The translations under genes and the position numbers were made by a program. From contig NC_034410.1 of the NCBI RefSeq assembly GCF_002078875.1, forward strand, positions 95,781,292-95,845,291: a DNA stretch of 64,000 bases, given 5' to 3'. This document shows positions 1 through 10,577 of the stretch, piece by piece. Each line of letters starts with the position of its first letter. Position 1 is the first letter of the stretch. This DNA comes from Numida meleagris. Lineage: Eukaryota > Chordata > Aves > Galliformes > Numididae. The notes below the pieces were generated by a model. The model saw nothing but the letters and a program-made list of their open reading frames with translations, did no database searches and was not told the DNA's origin.

Positions 1-1677
1 ACGCAGAGACTGCAAACATCTCCATCAGAATGAACCCTAACAGCCTGGCATACAGCAAGCATGGAACTGCCAGTTTCTGCCACTGAGTCCTTTGTAGGTT
101 CAGGCTGGATTTTTAAAAAGAGAAAACAAAGTGCTTTGTTGTCTTTTAATACAGAAGATCATTACTTCAGCACTCAGGCAGCCATTCTGCACTATTCAGC
201 AGGTTGGGAGGACAGTGCCTGATGCTGGCAGGGCCCTCCGTCAGATACGAGTTCATCACATGCTGCTGGTTCATTGTTAGATTGTCAGGAAGGGAGTGCA
301 GTGAACTGAGCTATTGTTAAGACACTACACTGATTTTGTCCTGGTTTTAATGGTGATATGCCAAACTGTGAAGTTCCAAAGCAGGTATTTCCAAAAGTTG
401 TCTGAATTTACTTTCAAGGGGCTGCTGCGGTGCACACAGTAGAAAGGGAGTAAAAGAGGAAGCCTGAATATAGAAACTTGCCTTTTAAAGCTGCGTATGG
501 TTTTTTATCCCAAGCTTACTTGACATATTGTAACTTAAAATTATTTTGAAAGAGATCCTTAATATCATTATCATTATCATTGCCATAGATCATGCGGGAG
601 AAAATTAGCAATAAAACTTCACTTAAACTCAGTTAAAGAAGTCAGTTAAAGGCTTGAAGTGACGCCATGGCTTCTTATTCCCTACCTCAGGGGAGGGAGA
701 GAGGTTGAGCTACAGTTTGTTTCATACCACCCAAACAATGTTTATCTTTTCTCTGTCTGTCCTTGGCACTGCTCCTTCTTTATGTTAACATAATATACCA
801 AACTAAGTTGCAACCTAAGCTTGCTTTGGCGGGAGGAAGCATGGCTAGTGCAGATCTGGAAACCAGAAGGACACTAGAGCCCTCATGGTAGCTCTCATCC
901 AGACTTCCTGTTTGAGTGGACCTCTCAACTTTCACACACTGCTTCTCCTTTAGTGCAAAGGGACTGACAGCACTCCTGCACTTTGTAAGGATGCTATGAA
1001 ATTAAATCATGGTAATATTCGCCTTTAAGCTTTCATAGCAAGTACTACAGAAGTGCAAAGTAAAACAGTAAAAGCCAGAACAACCCCCTCCAAGAACACT
1101 GCAAAACCTGAAGTTCCTCACATGCTCTCAAGATTGTTCCTCATTATGTTGGAAAATAAGCCAGTAACTGGCTCTACGAGAGTTTTCTATAGTGCTGCTG
1201 GCCTTCCTCTAGTGTTAACTCTGCTATATTGTAAGGCTCCAATGAAAGAGTTAAACAACTTCATGCTCATGCATTTAACGTGATTTCAAGTCAAGAATAG
1301 TTTGGTTGGTTTGTGGTTGAGCTTTTTTTTCCCCCCTCTGCTTTCCATTTCCTGCAGAATTTCCATGCATTTTGTTGTAAATAATTGGCCTCAGGATTTC
1401 ATTAGCATTCACATATATTGAAAGCAAGAGTACACTATCTGATGATAATCGTAGGAAACTTCCACTAGTTTGCTAATGGAAGAAACAGTTAACAGAAGAA
1501 TGACTTCTTCATTTAATAGGATCTTTTGGCTGACTTAGAGATAACTGGAAATGGATTGTTAAGCTAATAAAGTTTTTCAGTACTAAGGATACTTTGGAAC
1601 AGGGAGAAGGCAGATAGTTTAAATATTTTTTTAACCATTCACTTTGTTTTCTTCTTTTGTAAATGACATCCACATAC
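1..1677 (-). other. TUBB6: TUBB6 intron 3 (partial), no exon seen
   Basis: This is the AT-rich stretch after the exon 3 donor. I found no sequence matching the start of beta-tubulin exon 4 (GQTGAGNNWAKG), and no long open frame, so the stretch is intronic to the window edge. It contains a short (atc/att) run near 561-580 and nothing else I recognise. Confidence 0.8.
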
Positions 1678-1788
1678 CAAAGATGAAATTATCAGGCCGG
1701 AAGAGCTGACCAAAAGGACCAGATCGCACACTATCCATGGTGCCCGGCTCCAAGTCCACCAAGACTGCTCTTGGCACGAATTTCTGGG
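1678..1788 (-). CDS. TUBB6: TUBB6 coding exon 3
   Basis: This exon encodes the remainder of [20 protein letters not shown] through [15 protein letters not shown] plus one base. The acceptor is TTGTAG and the donor GTATGT. Intron 2 (1789-2985, 1197 bp) carries two CR1 fragments. Confidence 0.95.
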
Positions 1789-3514
1789 CTACAACGAAAA
1801 ATAAGCATGTCCTTAATGTTCTGGAAAATATTGAAACAGTTAACAGTGCTTAACATACAATTATATTGCATATTATTATTCTAATACAGATTGTACATAG
1901 ATAAATATTTCATTTACAGGAAGTCATAGCGAAAGAAGAATCCAAGCATGAAAGGAGCAAAACAATTCCCATTGAACAACAGAGCTGACAAATGTCAATG
2001 GAATATTACATTTCGTAAGTGTTTTTAGGACTAGACATAAAGGAGGGAAATTTGTCCAGAAAAAAAAAGATTGCTTGCTTTATTATAAAAAATGTCAATC
2101 TTTTTTGTGTATGATGGGGTGAGTGGAGGGTTTATGCCCAAATCATAGAATATCCCAAGTTGGATGGGACCCATAAGGATCATAGGTCCAACTCCTGGCT
2201 CCACGAGGACTACCCAAAAAAATCAGACCATAATGATGCTAAAACACTTAACAAGTTTCCATGCTTGAAGGACTCGCCTCCAGTGGAAGAGCTACTTGGT
2301 GCAGGTGGCAAACAACATATTAGCGCGTCTACCACAAAGCACAAGAACCTGTATACAGTTGAAACTGCTCAAGGAAACTAAGGTAAATGACATCATAGAA
2401 CCATAGAATCACCAAGGTTGGAAAAGACCTCTAGGATCATCCAGTCCAACCATTCACCTATCACCAATACTTCCCACTGAACCATGTCCCTCAGTACGAT
2501 ATCTACATGTTTCTTGAACACGAACATATTAAGCTAAGCTGGAGAGAAGATGAAACACTCATAAAATTCTTCTCAACGACCAAATGACTCACTGTCCCCG
2601 TTTTACATAGCAATGCCCTCCAACACCAGACTGACACAAAGGACTTCGGTGCCTTTAGCACCTTATTAATGAATCATTACCTACGGCCCAACTCTCTCAG
2701 CCCAGAAAACAGAGACTGCGTACTACAGATACTGGCTCACAACACCAATAGTTCAACGTGAGGCAATTGATAAGAGACAGCTGATGCATTAATCACGCAT
2801 TACAAGAACAAACAGCGATTAACAAATAAACTTCCACGCCGGCTGTGCCCATCGGGACACTCCCTTCTCTCCGCCTGGGGAGAGGGACGCCAGCTGATGC
2901 TGGGAGGAGGGCGGCCAGAAGTGCAGTACAGCTTACCGAACTGTTCTCTCCCAGATTCCCGCACCTCTCCCCGCCCCAAACTTACAAGATGATTCATTAT
3001 AGTAGACATTGATCCTTTCCAGCTGCAGCGCTGAGTCACCGACATAGCCTCCGGCTGGGTCAATGCCATGCTCATCACTTATCACTTCCCAAAACTAGGG
3101 CAGGAAAAAAGAACAAGAGGGTTGGGAACTCCCCCGCCGAGCGCCGCGGCCCTGCCCAGCGCCCATCGGCCACGCAGCGCGGCCCGGCCCCGGGCAGCTG
3201 CCGGATTCCAGGCGCGTCCCGGCCCCTCCCTGCGGCGCTGCCCGACAGCGCCCGGGACGGCACAGCTGCGAGGGGCTGCGAGGGGCTGCTCGGCCCCCTG
3301 CCGCCTCCCTCCCGCCGCTCAACCCCAGCCCGGCTGCTTTGCGAATAGCTGTGAGAAATCCCGTTGGTTTTAGCGCTCCCCGACGCCTTCTGCTAAACTT
3401 CCCTGCCCACCTGCAGCCCCCCCGAGCGGCGGGAGGGCTCCCCTCAGCATAGCTCACCTTGGTCCCGATCTGGTTGCCGCACTGGCCCGCCTGGATGTGC
3501 ACGATCTCCCTCAT
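1678..3514 (-). CDS. TUBB6: Tubulin beta-6 chain (class V beta-tubulin), 5' part: exons 1-3, partial
   Basis: TUBB6 is a beta-tubulin, the GTP-hydrolysing subunit of the alpha/beta dimer that polymerises into microtubules in the cytoplasm. Three coding exons on the minus strand (3458-3514, 2986-3094, 1678-1788) are 57, 109 and 111 nt. These are the sizes I know for the first three coding exons of vertebrate beta-tubulin genes. They join in frame with GT/AG junctions and give residues 1-92 plus the first base of codon 93. The product opens with [19 protein letters not shown], which includes the GQCGNQ nucleotide-binding loop. The exon 2/3 join reads ESSSQKFVPRA; the SSSQK reading favours TUBB6 over other isotypes, which carry variants such as GNKYVPRA or GGKYVPRA. 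The fourth exon, about 80% of the protein, is absent and must lie beyond position 1. The N-terminal MREI tetrapeptide is the known nascent-chain signal for tubulin mRNA autoregulation through TTC5. Confidence 0.95.
2143..2380 (-). mobile_element. CR1 LINE 3' fragment, diverged
   Basis: It begins 'aaatcatagaatatcccaag' and continues 'ttggatgggacccataagga', the antisense of a CR1 3' end. The element is therefore on the minus strand, inside TUBB6 intron 2. The outer boundary is uncertain. Confidence 0.75.
2394..2524 (-). mobile_element. CR1 LINE 3' fragment
   Basis: It reads 'catagaaccatagaatcacc', then 'aaggttggaaaagacctcta' and 'ggatcatccagtccaacc', the standard antisense CR1 tail. It sits directly next to the preceding fragment in the same orientation. 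Confidence 0.9.
2986..3094 (-). CDS. TUBB6: TUBB6 coding exon 2
   Basis: This exon encodes [17 protein letters not shown]..., ending in YYNESS plus one base. The acceptor is CCTAG|TTTTGG and the donor GTAAGT. Intron 1 is 363 bp and lies inside the CpG island. Confidence 0.95.
3458..3514 (-). CDS. TUBB6: TUBB6 coding exon 1
   Basis: This exon encodes codons 1-19 (MREIVHIQ...IGTK). The ATG is at 3514 reading down, in the context AGCGCCATGA with G at -3. The exon ends in AAG followed by the donor GTGAGC at 3457 downward. The open frame continues upstream, but homology fixes this start. Confidence 0.95.
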
Positions 3515-3521
3515 GGCGCTG

Positions 3522-3559
3522 CCCTGCCCCGCACCGCACGCCCTGCCCCGCACCGCACG
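3522..3559 (-). repeat. Tandem duplication of 19 bp in the probable TUBB6 5' UTR
   Basis: Two identical adjacent copies of the 19-mer ccctgccccgcaccgcacg lie at 3522-3540 and 3541-3559. The downstream copy, in transcript sense, ends eight bases before the TUBB6 start codon. Confidence 0.9.
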
Positions 3560-3614
3560 CCCCGTCCCGCCCGCAGTCCCGCCGCGCAACCCAGCTCTGC
3601 TCCGCGCGGGCGGC

Positions 3615-3622
3615 GCTTTATG
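3615..3622 (-). promoter_or_regulatory. TUBB6: Candidate TATA-like box for TUBB6
   Basis: The minus strand reads CCCATAAAG about 100 bp upstream of the ATG in very GC-rich surroundings, where an A/T-rich octamer stands out. With normal spacing the start site would be near 3585-3590, giving a 5' UTR of about 70-75 nt. No transcript evidence is available. Confidence 0.35.
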
Positions 3623-3871
3623 GGCTCTGAGGCGGCGCTCACCCCCCCCACTCCCCTCCGCCTCCCGCGCCAACGGCCGCCCCCTCCCGGGACCGCCCCG
3701 GCTCGGCCCCGCGGCCGGGTGATGGGGGCACGTACCGTTACCTCCGGGGAGCAGGGGTGGGTGGTGTGGCGGTGCGGAGGTGCTCCCGGGCCACCCGAGC
3801 GGCGGCCCCGCTGCGGGAGCCGCAGTTGGGTTGTGTGTCCGCACCCTGCTTGCTTCATTCTCACCACACGG

Positions 3872-4002
3872 AGTCATAGAACCGCTTGAGTTGGAAGGGA
3901 CCCTTAAAGTTCGCCTAGTCCAACTGCCCTGCAATGAACAGGGGCACCTACAGCTACATCAGGTTGCTCAGAGCCCCTCCAGCCCGACCCTGAGTGTCTG
4001 AC
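3872..4002 (-). mobile_element. CR1 LINE 3' fragment upstream of TUBB6
   Basis: It reads 'gtcatagaaccgcttgagtt' followed by a purine-rich 'ggaagggacc' block and 'ctgcaatgaacaggggcacc'. It belongs to the same subfamily as the copies at 30579 and 42307, and abuts the TUBB6 CpG island. Confidence 0.9.
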
Positions 4003-7000
4003 TTACTTACCGCTGGTTCTCCTGCCCCCGAGGTGGCTCTGATCCATACTTAGCTTCTACAGTGCGTTTGGTGAAAGCAGGCATGTCATCTTTGCCCATC
4101 GTGTAACTCCTGCCCCTGCTGTACGCAGATTGGAAACAACCTTCTGATGCTCTTCAGTCGCTTTGGCCTGCCGTCCCATCCCGGGTGGCTGCAGCCTTCA
4201 CCGCAGCAGTGGCATACCAAGCAACGTGTGTCACCATCGTGTGACACACCATCTTTGCACCTCTGCTCTCTGATGTGGTTTTGCTAGCACCACAAGCCCC
4301 TGCCTGAAAGCTGTCACTGGAAAGACAAGGAATCCTTATGGATCAACTATCCGCAAAGCTCATGTTGTCACACTACAGGCCACGCCCTGGAATATGCATA
4401 GTTTGAGTAGCTTGATTTCTAATGAAGAGGGAGAATTTCACCCCCCTCCAGACAGCAAACAAGTTCCCAGAGCTACTGTATCTCCTTTAACAGGTAACTG
4501 CTTCATAGTTTCCTGGGTAGAGAAAAGCTGTCCAGCTTGACTGCCTGCTTTAACACCCCTATGACTCCTCAGCGCAGTGCAGCTCCCTGCATAGCCTGTT
4601 CTGGTATGTAGCCCTGGTAGGGGGCATTCATCTGTCCGAGCACATCTTTACAGTCTGAATGCACCCCTTGTGTTGTGCAAGACTAGTCTTGTGGCCAGAG
4701 ATGCAGAACCTCACTGTCCAGCTGTATTTCTTAGGTTAAAGAAAGATAGATTATACGTAGCCTGCCCAGAACTTGAATGCTCTTTCCAGTCTGAACACAA
4801 TTAAGATGATAAACTCCATAAATCAATGCATGACCCCCAAATAGCCCAAAATCTGTACCAAATCTGGAGGTCTCTTCCTCCCTACCTGCCCATATGTTGC
4901 TGTGACATGGCTGATAGCTAGACCATGCGCTCTGGGAACCAACCTTGCCTTTTTGTATGTTTTTCATCATCTTTTTGCAAATGACCCCTGAGCAGGCCCC
5001 ACAAGCCATGCTTTCTGCCATCAGTGAAGCAGATGGAGGATTGGTGCATTTGCCTTGCAAGCAGTCAGCACCACAGGACTGGATACTATGTGCCTTTTTC
5101 TCTGCAGAAGGACTCAAATAAATGTCCTTCTGTCTGTGATCTGCATTTTTGGAAGACATCCATGAGCAAGTCATTTGCTCAGCAGCCTGACTATTGAGGT
5201 CATCTTGGGCTCTGATTGAATCTATATGTCCTTGAATGTATCTTCCAGGCCTGTTTTTCCACACTCTTTGCAGATGCCATCAGATACCGTTGTGTGGTTC
5301 ACACTTGCCATCAGAGCATTGTGTCCTGTTAGGATCATTTCTTCTGGGATGCCACTTTTAAAAATTCCATCTCTGGATTTTCTCTTTCTACCTGTTCAAT
5401 TAAGTCTGTCAGCTGGGCTTTGCTTGTTACTAATCTCAGTCAAGGATAAAGTGATAACGCTTCTGTTAATCAGGCCCAGAAATCAGTTATGAAAATACAC
5501 CTGTGGAAGACTTGTGTGAATAAGCACTTTCAATTTTGGATCCCATGTGTAAGAGCCAGCACTGTACTTCTCAGTGGCATGCTATTCCATGTTCTGTTGG
5601 CAAGACACAAACAGGCCAGCAAGACTCTCTGAAAGATGGTCCAGACCTGTGGCCCTACCAGTACCTCATCATAGTCTCCCTAGTAGTTGGCTTGGGCCCC
5701 CTGCTCCCTTCAGTAGCAAACATACAGACCCTCTGGTCTTTTCAATATCTTCAGTCTTACGGCTTCTCCAATATTTGATTCCCAGGCTTCTTACCTTGCT
5801 CTCCAGCTAGCCTGGCTTGATATTTACTGATGAATACTGACATACAGATTCATACCTGTGTACACTTTGGTCTCTCCAGTTGCTGGCATCACAGACACAA
5901 AGGCCTCTGTGCCTTGTGGCCCCTATGTCTAATTGCTCAGACCACTGTACAAATATACACACAAAATAGAGGGTCTCCTCATCCAGAAAAAATAATCAAC
6001 ATAGAGTTTAATAAGACTGAGGTGATCAAGTGCAGGGCACAGCCAGGCAAGAGTGCTGACCAGCAACTTGTTTACAACCAGCCAGATCATTTTAACCCCT
6101 TATCCTTTTTATTTCTCCATACTTCTTACTCACAAAACCACCTTTATCTCCCTCTTTCCCGACCTTTGATTCCTTCTCACATTCTCCAGTAAGTCTTGTG
6201 CAATCCCAAAGCTGCTCTCACCCTGCACCCCCTAATGAGTCCCATACCACTCTAGGCAGTAAGTCCCACAGTTCAGCAAGCCACTCCCACTGACTGATGG
6301 TGATGAATGTCACATAGCCCACTGACTGATCCCTTTCTGGTAGGTGTTGAGGCATAAGCTTCTTTTCCCTAGGTACATTATTGGGGTTCCCCCACTTGCT
6401 CTTGTTGCTCTGTGCTCCTTAGTGTTCACAGAGATAAGTCTTCAATCACATAACCCAACAGCAATCTTTTGAACTGAATGATAATTTTAGAATTAAAAAT
6501 AGTAAGCAAAAAGTGAACATATGTAGGCCAGTAATAGGGTAAAAGAAGCAATGAGAAGATTGTAGTAGAGCCTTTAGTCCATGTGCCTCCTGAAAAGCTA
6601 TATGTACCAGCCAGTGCCTGTATTTTTCAAAAGATTCCTCTGCTGTCTCAGAGCAGCAGTTGGTCAAATATTGTTCAGAGGCCGAAACTTCAGCCAGTTT
6701 CCCACACATACAAAGCAACCAACTGAAATAAGTGCCAAGCTGCAGAACAGTCTGTGTGATGATGTTGAGCAACAGTTTACCCAAAGAATTTGCATCTCAC
6801 TTTTACACATTTTAAAACTATTTAAATAGACAGCCAGACCTGAATCAACCTGCAGCTTCTCTGTGTTTTCTTGCTAGTAATCTGAGAAGAAGCAACACCC
6901 TTTTGTTGGTCATTGAATGTAAATGTGCCTTTGAATCCTTTTCATCCATGCTTGTGTTTACTTAGTAGTTCAGTTGACTTAGGAGATGGATGTGCCATTG

Positions 7001-7284
7001 TAACAAGCATCTACAAAAACCTACGCATTCTCTGTAAGTCTTCATAGGCTTTGTCCGATGGCATCTCCATTGGTACTTAGATGTTTCAAAATCTTACTAT
7101 GAACTTAACTGCCATACTTACAGATGCATTTTAAAACCCCAATAAACACCTCCTGGAAGTTTAAGGCACCTAAATGTCTTTAAAGATGTCTCTCTATGTG
7201 CTTCATCTGATTGAGTCAGTGAGATTCATTCTATAAACAGATGAACATAAGAGCACATTGCAATAGAGATGGAGACCTGCAAGA

Positions 7285-7412
7285 CGATCAATGTGGATGT
7301 GACACTTAGGGACATGGTTTAATGGTGGATTTAGTAGTGTTAGGTTAATGGCTGGACTTGATGATCTTAAGGATCTTTTCCAACCTAACTGAGTTAATAA
7401 ATTATATGATCC
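7285..7412 (+). mobile_element. CR1 LINE 3' fragment, old
   Basis: It reads 'atgtggatgtgacacttagg', then 'gctggacttgatgatcttaa' and 'ggatcttttccaacctaa', the sense-strand CR1 tail. The terminal octamers are eroded (ttatatgat). Confidence 0.85.
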
Positions 7413-10400
7413 CAATTTCACAAGGTAGGATAAAACTGTATATTATAGAGAAGAAGGATTTTCCAGCAAGAGCAGACCAGGCAATAGTCATCTCCTACAA
7501 GGTCACATGGAAATGGACTTCAATGTCCTGGAAAAAAAAAAAAAAAACCAACCAGCAAAGTTCTTCTGTATTTAGCTGGTCATATGATATGATTGTTAAG
7601 TTGCTTCCTGCTTTTCAGGAAACATGTTCATGTTTGTATGAGGGTTGTTGCTAGGAATAATTTTACTTACTGGAGGAGTTTTGAGAGGATAGAGAAAAAT
7701 TCATGTCATAGCAGAACAGTTAACATGTTAGTTACTGTTTCCTTTTTCAGAATGATTATGTACTGTATTTTGATATGTAAGGATATCAACAAGGATTATA
7801 AAGCATTATAAAGCTTGTTAGCACTTACATTAATGGCCTAAGCAATAAACAGAGCAGATTCATTCTGACAGCTCTTAGTAGGCTGGTAAATACTACTTAC
7901 CCCATGGTCTCCTAGAGCAGGAAAGTCCCGGAGTGAGTGTAGTTCCTCTTCAGTTTTCACGTAAGTTAAAAATATATATACATCTTAAAATGGTTTGGCT
8001 CTTTTGTTTTGTTTTATTTTGCTTTTTTTTTTTTTCCTAGCTTCCCGAGGAAACAAAAAAAATGGGAAGTCATGCTCTGTTGCAAGTGTGTGTCCATGCA
8101 TCTCCATGACCACCTTTTCAATCTGACAGCATATTGTGACAAAATCTGACAGAGGCGCATGAGTCCCAGAGATAGTGCAGCCACAGAAGAATGCAGAAAC
8201 AGCCCTGGACCTAGACAGTGTGGTCTTTCAAAATGGGAAGGGAAACGACAATACACATGGAAGCATGCAGTCAAATAAGGCTAAAGCCAGCATACACACT
8301 TAAAATAGGTATTTTGGAGCTTTTGTTATTTCTATTTTGCCTGGAGAAGTTACTGTATTTCATATAGCCCTCGAACAGTTTCCTGTTTTTTTCCTAGATT
8401 AGGTTTATTACTGTGGAAGCTGTAGCATCATTGATTGCCACCAATGCTCAAACATAGTACTCTGGGGTTTGTTTTAATGCTGCTCACCAGTGTGCTTAAC
8501 AACTGTAGTTGCTAGTGGAGGTACCACTGTTTTTTTGTGCCCTCAGTATGTGGTCTGAACCTAGTAATGTTAAAGCAAAGATTGCTGCATCAGGTCAAGG
8601 TTGAATCTGTTTATGGAAGAAATGTCTCTAAGTGCTTGAAGCAACACCAGAGGAATTCCACCATCTCATGGAGAAGTGTTTCTAGCTGCTTTTTCACACG
8701 CTTTTCTCAGTTTGACAAGCTGAATGAAAAAAAACCTGAAAGTCCAGCCATGAATACTAACATGGTTGAGTTCAGTCGCCTTTGCACTTTCCTGCACTGG
8801 GAGCCTTATTGTCTTTTCATCTGCAACACATTTTTTGTCCTTTGTAAATCAATATTTTCTTTCAGCCTTTTGTTTCTGCCTGTGTGTAGCCTCAGTGCTA
8901 ACAGTAACTCACCCATGACTTTTCTTAGGGTCAGTCGTAGTGATTTTTGTGCAACAGCTGTAGCAGCTGTAGAAGAGAGAGGCATGTACCTGCCTGTTAT
9001 GTCAGGCAGAATGCGATTTTGGTGTGGCTATGTTTTTAACTTCCACTGTACTAGGTCTCTTAGCTACGTAAACAAATAGATCCAGAGAATAGGCTGCACT
9101 ATGTTTTCAACAAGTTGGTAAAACATCTAGATTAATGCTTTCCTACAGCTACAGCCAAAGAGTATGGGAATGAAAACAAATTTTAGCTGGAATGTGTATT
9201 CTCTGTTATACGTTGGTGAGCATACAGCTGTAAGAGGATGATGAATCTGAGATATTGCAGACTTGCCTTTGGAGTTAAGTCATTATGCCAAAGATTATTA
9301 AGAGTGAAAACTTGCACTCACCATGAGTACACTGACAGGAGCTGATCTAGATAACATGGAAGACCTGGCTAGTCTTGAAGTACATCTCTGACAGTAGCCA
9401 GTGATGGGTACTAGGGAAAGAGTATGATAATGCTTCTCCCAGAATGCCTTTCTACATTCTGGCAGTCAGTGGTTAAGGGTTTATTGAACCAAAGACAGGA
9501 TCCAGTCCATTACATTCAATAATCCTTTTGAAGTAACCCTTACATTATGTGTTTGCTTTTTTAGGCCAGCTACACTTTCAGCCTCCAAAGTCTCCTCGTA
9601 GGCTTTACCTACAACTGCATGCTGATCTGTGAAGAAGTTCTCTCTGTTGTAAGGTTTATGTTTTAATTTGATGCCCATAATTCTTTTCTGAGAAGCAGAA
9701 ATTAACTTCCTAATGGCTATTGTGGCTTTGTGTAAGGTGAAAGTTTTAGTATAACTTTTTTTGTTGTTGTTCTTTCTTTCCCCGTCTGTCCATCATCACT
9801 GAGCTGTAAGTATTAGTCTAATTAATTTCCCTGTGAGGGGGACATTACTCCTGTGAAACTCCTTGCTTACCACCTATCTCCGTGTACTATCTCTACTGTA
9901 GTTTCTGTGAAATGGGGAGTGACAGAATTGAAATCATGGCCTTTAATTTGTGCAGCGGTGTTCGATGCTTTCTGCTCTGGTCTTTACTTTCTAATAAATC
10001 TTTACACTATGTTTTCCTTCTTTAGTGCTGCTGACCTTTGAGCTGATTTTTTTCATTGAACTGTCCACAGAACCTCCCAGATTTATTTTGAGACACATGC
10101 AGAGTGGATTTACCCTGTGTTACACAGTTATGGACTACAAATTTCATCAGGTGCTGTTTCACTCAAATCAGTATTATGAAATAATTCTGAGGTTCATTCT
10201 GACTGACTGCAGTTTTGACTTCCCTGAAGATTTTAGTAGCTAAAACGCTTCACCAGTTTGTTACTTTCTTGAAGCTTTAGCATTAGCATTATACATTATG
10301 CCTTTAGCATTCTGCCAGACAGATCCAAGCACAACCAGTGCATCTATCCTAGGCGTGGTCTCTTCTTTATCATCAAAGCAGAGGAGCACTTGCATGGGAT

Positions 10401-10552
10401 CATATCCCACCCCATCAGCCTCCTTAAGACACTTGAGTAAAACACCTTGCAACACTTGACTGCAGAAATCTGCACTGCCATGTGTGTGTGGGGTGAAGGG
10501 TAAGTGTAGGATCTATTACGCAGAATAACTTCTCGTGGTTTTATCCTCTGAG

Positions 10553-10577
10553 AAAAAATAATAGTAATAATAATAAA
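10553..10577. repeat. (TAA)n microsatellite, imperfect
   Basis: It reads aataatagtaataataataa, preceded by an A-run. Confidence 0.8.

Larger units (their letters stand above)
2830..3860. promoter_or_regulatory. TUBB6: CpG island over the TUBB6 promoter, exon 1 and intron 1
   Basis: GC content and CpG density rise sharply here, especially at 3110-3840, against a window that is otherwise AT-rich. The island covers TUBB6 exons 1-2 and the upstream region, with several CCGCCCC / GGGCGG-type Sp1-like boxes between 3550 and 3720. It ends about where a CR1 fragment begins near 3872. I see no evidence for a second, divergent gene sharing the island. Confidence 0.8.

Noticed and set aside
3497..3889. 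Plus-strand open frames in the TUBB6 CpG island (up to 130 codons)
   Set aside because: Pro/Ala/Arg-rich translations of GC-rich DNA, antisense to exon 1 and the promoter, with no domain.
3095..3934. 279-codon minus-strand open frame across the CpG island
   Set aside because: It runs through TUBB6 exon 1 and intron 1 without splicing. The MREI start and the exact 57-nt exon 1 show the true gene. High GC content makes long open frames common.
8537..9079. 180-codon plus-strand open frame
   Set aside because: No recognisable motif, no flanking exons or promoter, and length within chance expectation for 64 kb.
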